Assembly: GCA_001695595.3 (NCBI GenBank)
Contig: MBPM02000006.1
Span: forward strand, 1,612,001 to 1,676,000
From: Plasmopara viticola
Lineage: Eukaryota > Oomycota > Peronosporomycetes > Peronosporales > Peronosporaceae
Length of the DNA: 64,000 nt
Direction of reading: 5' to 3'
Shown here: positions 11,277 to 22,459 of the stretch, in pieces
Numbering within the stretch: the stretch's first letter is position 1
Layout: each line of letters opens with the position of its first letter
The notes under the pieces: model-generated
What the model was told of the DNA's origin: nothing
Database searches by the model: none
What the model saw: only the letters and a program-made list of their open reading frames with translations
Position numbers and translations under genes: made by a program

Positions 11277-12160
11277 ATGCCATTTGCCAAAATAGCAGTC
11301 TGCCTGCAGGCCATGAGCCGAATAGCTTTCTTCCGCATGCCGAAGGCTGAAAGTAACCGAACCACCGTGCTCTGCCTACAAAAGCTGATGCAATTGGTAT
11401 CTATTCCAGCCGGTAAAGGTAGGGAAATGCAGCAAGGCTACTTACCGATACGGTATTTCAATACCGCGGCCTTTTAGACCCAAAAGTAATGGATAGAAAC
11501 CCTCAACTTATTTTTATTGCTGCATTTGATAAACGATGTTTTGATTATGGGGGGCTCGATTGCTGATGGTTATAGCAGACCAGCCTAAGACAGATGGTAA
11601 GGCAGAATGAGTTGATACTTTGAAAGGGACCACACTGCGCAGTATGTGCACCGAGGTGTCTCAATCGCTGGCCAAACAGCAGTTTAAAGTTCAGTTTGCA
11701 CTCAGCGTTGCGGCTCACACATCAACTGGCTTGAGAACTATCTGTGTAAATAAGCTACGACACTTGAGAGCTTCGATCAATCTTTGAGATACGTATATAT
11801 ATGCTGTAAAAGTGAGACTAGAGTACCCACATACAAAAGGAAGACAAATCCTTGACGAAGACAACTAACTATAGTTGGCTAAAATCATTCTGCTGGCCAA
11901 GGACTTCGATTGCATCAACCCAAGGTGAACAAAAAAGATTCGCCGACAAAATCGCAAATGGTTATACAAAATCGTCTATGAAAGGTGCTAATACAAAGCA
12001 ATTACTGTAAGAAAGAGTTAGGCCAGATTTTCTACTAGTTTAATCTTTCCTTTCACGGCTCTGTGTTGGCTTGCACCTTCAACCTTCCCAAGGTGATGTC
12101 AACGCACCCAGCATTTTTCTGTCTCATTTTAAGAGATATTACGATCCTTAAGACACCAGG
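11277..12160 (+). pseudogene. Decayed Ty3/gypsy integrase fragment
   Basis: Several pieces of one integrase lie in order in shifting frames. MPKAESNRTTVLCL with KLMQLVSIPA (about 11338-11415) resembles the start of the catalytic core (xPKDxxGNTxxLVxVDRxSKM). DRNPQLIFIAAFDKRCFDY (about 11490-11550) resembles the SDRDPRFTAxFW segment. ADQPKTDGKAE then TLRSMCTEVSQS and HTSTGLRTICVNKLR (about 11575-11760) match the TADHPQTDGQxERxNR block and what follows. FNLPKVMSTHPAFF (about 12078-12120) matches the LDLPxxMxTHPTFYVxRL C-terminal segment. Stops and frameshifts show that it is dead. No LTR was located. Confidence 0.75.
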
Positions 12161-15100
12161 TCACATATGGGGTCTGAGGTTTACCCAGCACCTCGTAAAT
12201 TGTCCACGTGTTCGAACTTATCAATACAGTGATCAAGGGTTATCTATCATACGGCAGCTAATTACAGCCATAGCTACCACCACATGGGCGGGTCCGCGTA
12301 CGTATAAGGCTAGCGGCTTTGCGCGGCCGAGGTTACTAGACTTCCCGATTCACGCCGAGACGTGTGGCAGTCGATTTGATAGTAAAGTTTATGGGATTCA
12401 TGGCCAAAGAAGCCCATCTTCACATCGAGGGCCTGAAAGATCGAAGCCTGTACAAAAAGACGCGGTCTGACACCCTGAGGGGACTTTGAAGCCGATTCCA
12501 AGGGCAACGTCAAGTACATAAATACCATTATGCAGGAGCACCAACAATGGGTAAGGAGAACGCAAGAAAGTGGCCGGAGCGCCCCCCCTTGAGACCATTT
12601 TACATTCAAGGCCATTTGTGAAGGGCTTAGTAAAGCATATGTGCTCTCATTAAGAACAGGTTTCATTGTATAGTGGTGCGGCGACTCGCAAAGGCCTTCT
12701 GTAAGGCTCTACGATCTGGAAGAAGTTACAGCGGGCTAATATGTAAGCGAATTCTTGAGGCCTTTGTGAAAAAAATGGCTTCTTTGCCGTTTTGATCTAT
12801 AAATGCAGTCAAACTGACCGCTAAGCTTCTCAGTGAGAAGCGAGAAGTATCCTCTTTGATCAGTCTCAAGCGCGTACACTGAAATGCCCAGAGGCATGAT
12901 TCCACATGTAAAAGAAGCAAGATTGAGTCGAAAGCGTTTCCTTCACCGCTTCTTGACCGCTAAGGTCAGTTGTACCTTTGTGCGGTGCACTAAATAAACC
13001 AAAATGCGCTGGCTCAGGGGTCAAAAGAGCTTGTGGATGGGCTTTATTAATTCGCGCAAACAATTTTGAGAAGCCGCTGTACCCATTTTTGGCTCTGATC
13101 GATAAATTCAAATCGATGAAGCCTATAGATGAATCCTTTCAAATATACAAATAATATCTATTTAAATAAATCAAATGCGTTTTGAACGATACTTAAAGAG
13201 GCTATGATCAGACGACCTTTTTTGCGTCGCACTTACGCTTTCTACCTGAGCGGTCAGGCCAAGAAAAAGAGTCGGGTCTGAATTCGTGAAATTACATAAC
13301 CAAAGTCTATCGATTTATAGAAACATACATAGAGGCAATTCAAAAACATTTCCTTTTTCAGCGAAGGTCAAGTTCTACACTTTCTTGCCTGCAAGTATGC
13401 TCATTCCAAAATTAACGAACACGCTTATAAATTTACAGCTGGTGGCTTTGGTCACTAACGTGTATCTGTAGAATAAGTTAACGGACGGTCTTAACGCTCT
13501 TAAGCACACACAGCGACGATGACAGAGAGAATGTCGTATTGCTCTTGAATAGAAGTACTGCTGCAGACACGCTTGCTTCTCCACAATGCTGTGGGTGGAT
13601 TGTTCTTGACCATTTAACCCTGAGTAATAGTTCTTATAAATAGCTTAGTCACAACGAAAATTTACTGGTATTATAAAGAATAGTATTTACTTCTAGCCTT
13701 GAGCAACAAAAGACACTTTATGTTTGTGTGTCCTAAAGAAGGATTTTTGCCTCGTGCTTGGGCCGTAAAGACGATCTGGAAAAGACCACGCTTTCAGCCA
13801 AAAAAGCATTAGTCTTGAGTGATGCGGGCGCTTTTTTTGGAAAACTCCAAGCTTTAGAGGTAAATTCAACCTTAATGAATTGCTGGTTGTATACGCAAGT
13901 GCTCGAGGCTATGCAAACAACTTTATGTCTTATATGTGTCTGGTTCGTCCCGAATCTTTCTTGCTCAACAGACATTTGCGGTGATCAGTACAAGTGAGCA
14001 AATGAAACAAGTTACTCTCTGTAGTACGGACTTATAAAACGGTTTGAGGCGTCTTCACGGATAAAATGAGCTAACCTTAAAGCAACACGTAACCATTGTC
14101 AAGCAATGTAGAACGATTTGTCTGAAATAAAAACAGTCTTCTGTAGGCATGTCAGTAAATGACGATGTTACTCGGCTGACTACCAGGAAGATATCAGGTA
14201 CAGCCTCCGAGAACGATACCGAAGTGTGCACTCAGTCCCGCCTATGTTTCAACTTCCCATAAAAAGGGAATAAAAGCGCCTTTTCTAGCTTTCTTACAAC
14301 TCCAAGGCGATCTGCAACAGCTTAAGGAGAAAGCTAGAAAGTGTAGGCATTTTCAATGGATTTCGTGCTTTCTTGTGATTTGGCGCTGTTATCATGCGAT
14401 GCAGACCTTTTGGGAACTTTGATCTACTTACCATGACAGCTTATGTAGCTTTCATCAAAACGTTTGCAGCAACGAGTGTTTTGTAGACAATCCATAGCCG
14501 CTTATGGTTGCGTTTAGATGTAATGATCGCGATCGAAGCTTTGTACTGGCTTGTTTCGTCGAAATAAAACCTCTCCGAGTTGAGCCACCTCCTACCAATA
14601 TGGTGTGCAGGCTGCATGCTCAAATCATAGACACATGTGATTTACATTAAATTTCTCTTCTTCATAAAATACGTGACATCGAGCTATCTTTATTGTCATA
14701 TGTTCTATGACATCGTGCAAAAAGCATGCGCCTAGCTGCTGTAAGTTTGAACTAGTGCAATGGCGCTTCTGCGACCACACTCCACTCGTGTAGATCGTAA
14801 AAGGTGGAGTGATCGCTTTTTAAAAAGTTGGACCAGCTCTTTCTTCAACATCATAGTTTACATCGACCGGGTAGGAGACCCTAACTCCTTTAATTTGGAG
14901 CAGCTGGTGAGCGTCTCCTAGGAACACAACACCATACGATGTATTTGGCGAGCAAGTCTCACAGCCTACCACCAGATACAAGAACGTCTATCTTCTGAAG
15001 TCTTTTGACATGTATCTGATTTTGTTTTTTTTAAATTTCCCATTACCACATCCAACGGTTGTGGCCTCCAAGTCCTTTCGAGACGGATCTCCATTCTATG

Positions 15101-16620
15101 AGGTAATTCTTGTCTCGGGAGGCAAGGCCCTAGCCAATTCGACCTAGCCGACTCTAAAAGAAAGTATACTGCTTAGCCCTCTTTCATAAATGCTAGCCAA
15201 GTCTTATTGCGAGCGGCTGTAACACATATTAATTGTCGAGGTTGCAAATATCGGACTATATATCTAGATCTGAGTCTGACATGTCTAAAGCTGACGGAAT
15301 CAAGGGGGTAACGCGAGTTTACTTGGCGTCGCAAGATACTTGGATGGCATACATCCGGTCTAGGCATAATGTTTATCGCTTTCCATCACCAAGAGAAGAC
15401 ATGGGAACTTTGACGCAGAACTTACGCACATTGAATGATGTCTTATACGTTTGTGAGGAGAAAGTGCGGCTCGCTTACCTTTTGGACAATATGCGACTTC
15501 GGAAAAATGTCAAGCATAGCGTAGTTCTGAGTGTGATATGAGGTTAAAGCCACCATGCACCCAAAAGCAATCGGACACTTTACAAAGCACTCGTTATCCT
15601 TGACACCAACTTGCAGTGGTCGTCGATCAAACATATTAAAGCCGGTTAAACAGCTCGTACAAGTGCACGCTAAGTCGATGAGCGTATGGCTGGATTCCAT
15701 GGTCACAATTGAAAGGTGAAGTATCCAATCAGACCCGTTGACAAAAGAAAATATAGCTAAGTTCACTTTCTGTCGTAGTTGGCGGTGCGCGAATCGCACA
15801 GCTCATTGAAAAATGCAACCAAAGTCTTTGATATTTGGGGCACTTAAACGCTCTACCATAGATTTGATAAGGGGCTCTTTAGCCTAATGTTGATGAAATC
15901 TCCCGCAAGCAAACATAGCTAGAGACTTTTTCCCTTCCAGAAAAGGTTTTGCTCATGGCTTGCGAATCTAGCAAAACGTTAAAACCACGAGAAACTCAGC
16001 TTGAGGTGATAAAACTATTTTGACACCAATTTTTTGGAAGTGGATTCCTTCACCACTTTGTTGGGCGAAGACGCAAACGAGTGCTTATCTGTGCGCTCGG
16101 AGCGCTATTTACCTCGAAGGCGGAGATGGCTATCCACGAAAAACAATCAAAATGTGTTCCCGTGGTGTCAAGAATGGAGGCTTTTCCATTGTCTTCTTTG
16201 TACACGCTGTTTCTTTGACGAGCGATTCGCGTAGTTACAAAAGTCAGGTGCATTCTCTGCTAGATTGATCGACCAGGCCGATTTTTCATAAAAGCTGACG
16301 AAGTGATGGCTCTTATTCCTCGTCTACAAGTTGAGCGGAAGTATGGTCATACGAAGCAAGAATCGCAGTACATTTTGTTGAACTGGCTGCTGGTTCTGCA
16401 TTATCAGTACGTACAAGCTACTCTATATCAAGAAAGATAAGAATCGCGGTCAGCTAGTCAGCTGTAACGTTCTAAAGCCTTAAACATAAAATTTATTTTT
16501 GATGGTACTACAAATAACCCTTTTAGATGAGTAAACTTTATAAGTTATCGTAATATTCCCACACCCAGTCGAAAATTTGTGAACGTCAGTCCTGCTACTT
16601 TTCTGCTGGAAGTTTGTTTG
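12161..16620. other. Gene-poor region, nothing assignable
   Basis: About 4.4 kb of AT-rich sequence. Open frames such as 15233-15541 (+), 12310-12666 (-) and 15443-15799 (-) reach about 100-120 codons, but I recognise no domain, and none has splice or neighbour support. Probably decayed transposon and spacer DNA. Confidence 0.5.
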
Positions 16621-18230
16621 ATGCAAAGCTCGCCGCGGTTCGGCTACCTCTTGCGCCTGGGGCTGGAGTCTATTGGCGTGCACTACGTTCCGATCGATCT
16701 TCTTCGTAAAGCTAGTAAGAAGCAGACGACAGAGGTGCGTGTTGGCTGTCAATTTAGAAATTTTGACTTGATCTGTGACAAAGTGTTATTGCTGCTCAGC
16801 GCGAGTATTGGATCTTATGGAGACTGCTGCATGACCTGGTCCTTGTGGTGCTGGCCGACTTTGAAATTGACAAGCGAGAAATGGAGCGTCTAAATGAGGC
16901 GGAGACGCTGGAAAACACGCTCTTGGATGCTGATTTACACAGTAAGTAGTGGCTATTGAACATTAAACAATTGGCAGACTGACTCGAAGCAACTGGTAGA
17001 AATGCAGATGGAATTAGTACAACACTATCTCTACGACTGGGGCTTTGTATGCACTGCTTTCTATTCGAATACAGAGTGCCCGTCAAGTCAAGTGCTACTG
17101 ATTGCCGTTGCATGGTTATTGGCATTTTCAAAGTTCTTTGAGAGGCAGTATCCCTCTATTCTTGCGGTAAATAACCATTCGATGATTTTATACGGTAGTA
17201 AGTGATCGAGTCTGACTTGTTTATTGCTCGTATAGCGCTGTACAGGCATTGACAAACCTTGCTTGCCTCCATTCCCGAATGTATGATCGAGTCGATAGCT
17301 CAATGAATCAGCAACACTCTTGACTTTCTTTTTGTATTGCGTATGAAAAGGATGTGGGCATTAGCTCTGAAAGCGCTCGCAAGGCTGCAGCAGAGGTTTT
17401 GTCGACGGCAGTCGGACCTTGTGACACGAAATTGCCTTTGGATGGACAAATGCACCAGTTGCACAGTGCCTTTGGCCGTCTACAAGGCCATGTAGACGAA
17501 GTAGAAGCCTACGTTCGGTACCACCAACGCCTCTTAAAGCGTCTTGCAGCGATGCAAAACCTTTCGGAAGCGTGCCAAGACGACATGATTCCAGCCTACG
17601 TTCTTGACCTCTTGGCAGGACCGACGGAAAGGTTGAACCAACAAGTTCAAGTAGTGGCGCAAGGGTGCGTCGGTGTGCCATTCTCTTTACTTTGAATTGT
17701 GTCCTGATGCTGCTTGTGTGCGTAGAGTGCAGATGAAGAAAGACGAAGCGCTGTTCTACAAGTGGATCCATGGTCTCGTTCTTGCGTTTGCCGATAGTAG
17801 CAATCCGCCAGACGTCCAAGAGGACTCAACCACTGTGCCCGATACACTTCCCGCGGCTTTGCATGTTGAGATGCAAAAGGTACAAACGCTCTTTCAAGCA
17901 CATGGTGAGACGATTCAAGAGGTGGAGCAAAGCTACAGAGACGAATGGACCAAGTGGCGGTCTCGGCAAAAGTCGCGCTCACGGGTGGAACGAATGGAGA
18001 CAAGGGTGGCAACATTTACGCACAAAATTCAGACAGAAGAGCTGTTTGATCCACAGAAACTATTTCTTCGCTCGCAGCGATCGTGGGAGACGAGTGCCAC
18101 GAGCCACGTACCGAAAAGTGTTGAGGATAAACGCGTGGCGACAGACGTCGACGTTGATCGGCTGCAAAGTCAAATTGCAAGTGTCATTACTGACCTCACG
18201 CAGGTATTTTGTCGTCTACAGTTGCGGTAA
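16621..18230 (+). CDS. TEDC1: TEDC1-like protein (tubulin epsilon and delta complex 1), six exons
   Basis: Six exons can be joined in frame: 16621-16734, 16800-16941, 17000-17197, 17246-17280, 17351-17664 and 17726-18230, giving 435 residues. Introns are 65, 58, 48, 70 and 61 nt with GT-AG ends (for example GTAAGTAG...CTGGTAG at 16942-16999). The third and fourth introns are the least certain. The order of features matches vertebrate TEDC1/C14orf80: an N-terminal helical part (YWILWRLLHDLVLVVL), a segment LVQHYLYDWGF, the block CPSSQVLLIAVAWLLAFSKF, a central helix LHSAFGRLQGHVDEVEAYVR and a C-terminal part beginning EALFYKWIHGLV. TEDC1 works with TEDC2 and delta/epsilon tubulin to stabilise centriolar triplet microtubules. 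The family call is from remembered motif order, not a search. The start is the first ATG; no in-frame ATG lies upstream. Confidence 0.68.
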
Positions 18231-18254
18231 CGAGTTCTTCAACGCACGGGCTTT

Positions 18255-19268
18255 TCAAGTACGTGGAACGATCCGAAAGCGCAAGTCCGTGTGGATGCCA
18301 TCGTTGTATTGACGGCAGTGAACGAGGACGTCCCGGTAGGTTTGTTTCCGCAGCAACGGGAGCACAAGTGTCAAAAAGCCGTCCCGGACTTCAGGCGGCA
18401 GTCGAGGCAGTTCAACGCCCGTGGGAAAGTCGGTGGGCAACGGTCCTGTCGTATTTGCCACTTGCAGGAGCCAGCGACGCATGTAGCGCATCTTCTTCAT
18501 GTTTTTCGTCCACGCGCGCAGAAGATACGCCACTTCTGGTGATTCTAGGTCAAAGTGGGGCGTCGGATGACGCACCAGTTCTTCTTGCCACTTCGAGTTG
18601 ACCGTGTCGGCATCGGCGGGCGCGCGAGCTCGTCCCACGACCTCATTGTCGAATCGAATGTCGTTGTCGTTGCCGTCTCCGCCCTCACAAACGTTAAAGT
18701 GCGGCACGTCAGGCGTCTCAGTGTCCATCTTCCACCCCTCGACGTGTCTCTGCTGCAGCTCTTTGTATTGTAGAATCGTCTCTTCCAACTCGCCACGCAA
18801 CGTCGTGAGCTCGTGCTTCTGGTCTTGAATTATAGCCATACAGTGCGCTTGTTCGAGAGTATAAAACTGCTTTTGGTCAGCCAGTCGCGTCTCGAGCTCC
18901 AAGAGCTGTTTGTGCGGAAAGTCGTCGACTTGGCGCGCATCGAATGTTGCATTTCTGAGGCGCTCGACGTCTCGCAGCGCTGCGAGTTTCTCGGCCCTCA
19001 GATGACAGATGGTCTCCTCCGCATCCAACAGCTGGCATTCCAGCTGCGCAATACGATCGTTGGCGCTCGCAAGCTCGATTTGTGCACTTAATGCGCCGTT
19101 TGTCGCGTTTGCGGTATTCAGACGCGCCTGCCAACGCGCCAGCGCGTGGCCAAAGGCTTCGTTCTCGCTGGCGTCTTTGGCTTCAAGTGGAAACGACAGA
19201 GACGCTGAGGCACTGACGTCGTCGGAAAGTGGACGAAGATGCGCGTGACACGGACCTTTTGCCATCAA
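18255..19268 (-). CDS. Coiled-coil protein of unknown function
   Basis: The protein has 337 residues in one exon, starting MMAKGPCHAHLRPLSDD. Residues about 60-175 are a long heptad-like coiled coil rich in Leu, Glu, Gln, Arg and Ala (ANDRIAQLECQLLDAEETI, LETRLADQKQFYTLEQ). Then comes an acidic/polar linker (EGGDGNDNDIRFDNE) and a compact C-terminal part with SPEVAYLLRAWTKNMKKMRY, WLLQVANTTGPLP and LPPEVRDGFLTLVLPLLRKQ that looks folded and conserved, though I do not recognise the domain. The stop lies only 24 bp from the stop of the TEDC1-like gene on the other strand, so the two 3' UTRs must overlap. It could be a structural or cytoskeletal protein; that is inference from the coiled coil and the neighbour. 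Confidence 0.75.
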   Translation of the reverse strand: MMAKGPCHAHLRPLSDDVSASASLSFPLEAKDASENEAFGHALARWQARLNTANATNGALSAQIELASANDRIAQLECQLLDAEETICHLRAEKLAALRDVERLRNATFDARQVDDFPHKQLLELETRLADQKQFYTLEQAHCMAIIQDQKHELTTLRGELEETILQYKELQQRHVEGWKMDTETPDVPHFNVCEGGDGNDNDIRFDNEVVGRARAPADADTVNSKWQEELVRHPTPHFDLESPEVAYLLRAWTKNMKKMRYMRRWLLQVANTTGPLPTDFPTGVELPRLPPEVRDGFLTLVLPLLRKQTYRDVLVHCRQYNDGIHTDLRFRIVPRT

Positions 19269-22100
19269 TTATAATACTCTCGTCTCTTTCGCTATATTAT
19301 AGTAGTCGGACTTACGTTAGGATGGGCAAACTGGGCCGATCGTGTTATCTTGACCAGTTTTGTCTTATGCTCGTATAGCGAAAGCGCTAAGATGCCCGTC
19401 TTGCGCTGATAACTTGATCTCAGAGCTGCGGCACGAGTGCGCGAAAGCAGTCAGGCTCAAATTGGTTTTAGCAGACAACGGTCGTGATAGACATTGAAGC
19501 GAAGACTGTGAGCGCCGTATGACGCGTGGGCGCTGTTCTCTCCCCAGCAAGTGCCACTATATTCACAGGCAACACCGTCGCTGAGGTCGAACTTAGTAGC
19601 TTTATAAGCGGAGAAGGCATCTTTTATTAAAACCATGTAAAATGGAGGTTCCACTTCGGTGCGATTGCTCATGCTTCGCAGATGCATTGGATCATTACAA
19701 ACAGCGTCTTCAAAGTGATGATGCCTTCCACCCCAAGGGTATAAAACGCCGAGATTTCGAAAAGAGCTCATCTCGAAGTCCTTAGCGACCTATGCAGTAT
19801 CAATCCCGTCTATCTTTCTGTACGTGCGCAGACGCAGTAGAGCCACAACTTTGCCAATAAATACTCGATGTAAGCGTAAGGATATCGTATGGCCATCGAT
19901 CCATCCTTTCTATCTTTCTAGTGTGTTTTAGGAAGTAGTGTATAGGTGGCAGGAAAAGGTTCGACGACGAGTTTTTAGCAGAGCAAAATCGCAGCGAAGG
20001 TACCGCCCCACTCACTCTGGAGCTGTTTCAATGTGTGAACAGAGAGTATATCTGGGCACAGCGTAAAAATTATTCCTTATTTGGCTAAGATCGGCCCTTC
20101 CTTTGCTTTAAAATTGGTACGGATTACCATGCCGGCACCGAGTCTCCACTCTTTTAAGTCGCTGAACGAGCACGGTAGTCCGCAAAGCACAGTACAAATA
20201 GTCGCGGTCCAAGAGCTTGGTCTGCCTTGCAGTTAGCATTTATCGAGGCACATATGGTTTTGGATATAAACTTTATAGTATATAAGTCATTAAAGTTGTA
20301 TGCAAAGACCACAGGTGCCTTGATAAATGCCACACACAATTAGAATGTATTGCTAAGGCGAGCGTGTTACTCAGGTAGATACGAGATATGCAGGGGTTTT
20401 CCAAAGGGTCCATTAAAACTACTCGGCTCGACGGTTCAATCCAGCTGAAATGACACTAATGAATGCATGTAGGAGAAGACTAATGACGTCACAAGGATTA
20501 CGGTAATGATAACGGTCAGTGTCATAGTTACGATAATCGATTACGGACGTTAAGGAAGCTTTTCATTAGTCTAGACAAATCAGGTAGCTTCCAGAATTTT
20601 CTTGAACGTCGGGCTAAGAGAGAGCACAGGGTTGCGAACTAAGGATAAAAACAAGTTAACTTTGCTTTTCTGCCATCACATTAACAAAGCCACTGGCACA
20701 CAAATTAGGTCCAATTTGCGATGTTGACGGTCATAAGACTTGGTCTTTTGGAACTTCGTACGAAAGGTGATTGACACGCGTGGCGCGTATGTACCACGCG
20801 CAATTAAATCGTCATCCAACGGCGCATCATACTCACGACATATTGGCTTGTGGGTATTCGGTCACATTAAGATTGACATTTCTTTAGGCTGTTGTCTAGT
20901 TTGTAGCGAACAGCGCACTTAGCTTGATCGAGCTTATTCAGTTTGTTGTCAGTGCTTGTGAGAGAGGACAAAAGTCATAACGGTTGACAGCAACATTATA
21001 CTTGAAGTATTTATTTTGTATTACCCAAAGATATAAAGTCAAGATGAGGGAGGGTTTAACAAGTTTATACGAACCCAGGTGTTATCCCACAAGCTCGTGT
21101 AAATTCCATAACGTGTTGCATTAAACATATAAAGTTCCCAACACCGATAAAATTGCAGTATAAGGAGCTAATAGAAGAGCAGTACATGGTCTACACACCT
21201 CTGCTCAAACGACGTTAGTGAAAATCACTAATCTAAATAACGATTGTAGGGCATGTTATCCACAGTCGCTTTCATCGGTCTAGAATTAGATTTAGTAAAT
21301 ATAAGAATTACATCTTGGAACTGAGACTATCATTCGATCTCGAAGTCAGACATTTATAATCTGCGACTCGACTTTAATTTTAGTTGAGGACGAAGGCCAA
21401 GAACCTAAATCACTCTATCTCCCGGCAAGTTGACACGATAGTCTTAGTGCACGTCAATGATTTATGTCATGACGGAGAAGTGCATTAATCCGAACTTTAT
21501 CTTGACCACTCAGAGACAAATCCCATGACATGGTCGTATGTCTAGTTTAACTTTCCGCGTCACCACGATGGGAGCACTTTAATAAGCGCTAGAGTGCGTA
21601 AAGGTATGCCATCCACACTAATCGTATGTAAAAAAAATTGTTGGTGTTTGGAAAAATACTAGCGAAATTGCTGCTTGACTTACCCTTCCGCCACGGCATC
21701 GATATTGCGCCTCCGTCAGCGTTAACCGACGTCAATAAGGAACAAATGGCAGAGTGAATACCTGTCGCGATTCCGGAAGTGCTTTTATCTGCATGGTGTT
21801 GATGATACGATCTAATTCAACAAAACCACAGTTCAAAAATACCAAAAAATGTGCGGACCTGCATGTCACGCAGAAACTTGATAGTATCACGCTCAAGCGG
21901 CGTGTTTACTTCATGCCGCCCTTTCCGGCTTAAAGTTTATCCTTGAGAATGCATATGGCTCTTTTAATGTGCTTTGACTTTTGGCAGACTGCATGCATTT
22001 ATTTGCTTACTGAGTGTTCGCCCACAAATAATACGTATACAGTGACTTTAAGCGAGTGTCGGATGTTCCTGCGGGAGTGCTCCGCACAACCTCTAAACGA
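19269..22100. other. Gene-poor region with one unassigned frame
   Basis: AT-rich spacer. On the minus strand 19457-19771 is a frame of about 104 codons with unusually gene-like composition (LYPWGGRHHHFEDAVCNDP, then PPFYMVLIKDAFSAYKA and CEYSGTCWGENSAHASYG). It is preceded by a possible 3' splice site (CATAG before GTCGCTAAGG), so it may be the last exon of a damaged gene. I could not assign it. The rest shows nothing. Confidence 0.4.
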
Positions 22101-22105
22101 AGCTG

Positions 22106-22459
22106 CCTGGTGAACTATACAGCACGCACAGTTTTCGTCCATATAAATTTTCACTATTGCTAAGTGTGTCCTGTATAAAGATATTGAAAGCCTTAAGTAC
22201 GGGTCAATGCGTCAATGGAGAGCAGCCAAGCCGGCTTTTGCGTAGAATACCTACGTTTGACGATAAAGCAGACTTTGATTCCGAGTCACGCTTATCAGCG
22301 ATTCTCATATATTTATCGTGCGCTGTACATCCAAATATCAACAGCAGTGAAGCGGCTCTACTAGATGCAACATCAATGACAATCTTTTTGGCTAGCCTAC
22401 TTTCGAAAGAATGCGACGATAAAGTGCAAAGTGTACCGTATAACCAATATATTCGATAA
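22106..22459 (+). pseudogene. Possible degenerate RXLR-type effector reading frame
   Basis: An open frame without an ATG reads a hydrophobic stretch (KFSLLLSVSCIKILKALSTG, about 22145-22205) followed by NGEQPSRLLRRIPTFDDK. This places an RLLR tetrad (22232-22243) about 30 residues after the start of the hydrophobic part and an acidic patch (DDKADFDSE) 5-13 residues later, then about 55 more residues. That is the layout of oomycete RXLR host-translocated effectors (signal peptide, RXLR, acidic/EER). The missing start codon, lack of a true EER and short C-terminus argue for a pseudogene or a chance match. Confidence 0.3.

Noticed and set aside
16942..16977. 36-nt intron ending at the first CAG in the TEDC1-like gene
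   Set aside because: It would be unusually short and would put TGA directly in frame. Using the TAG acceptor at 16998-16999 gives a 58-nt intron and an open frame.
19457..19771. Resemblance of GGRHHHFE to the GHRHDWE heptapeptide of NLP proteins
   Set aside because: The residue order differs, the sequence on either side does not follow the NLP pattern as far as I can judge, and no signal peptide is present. Left unassigned.
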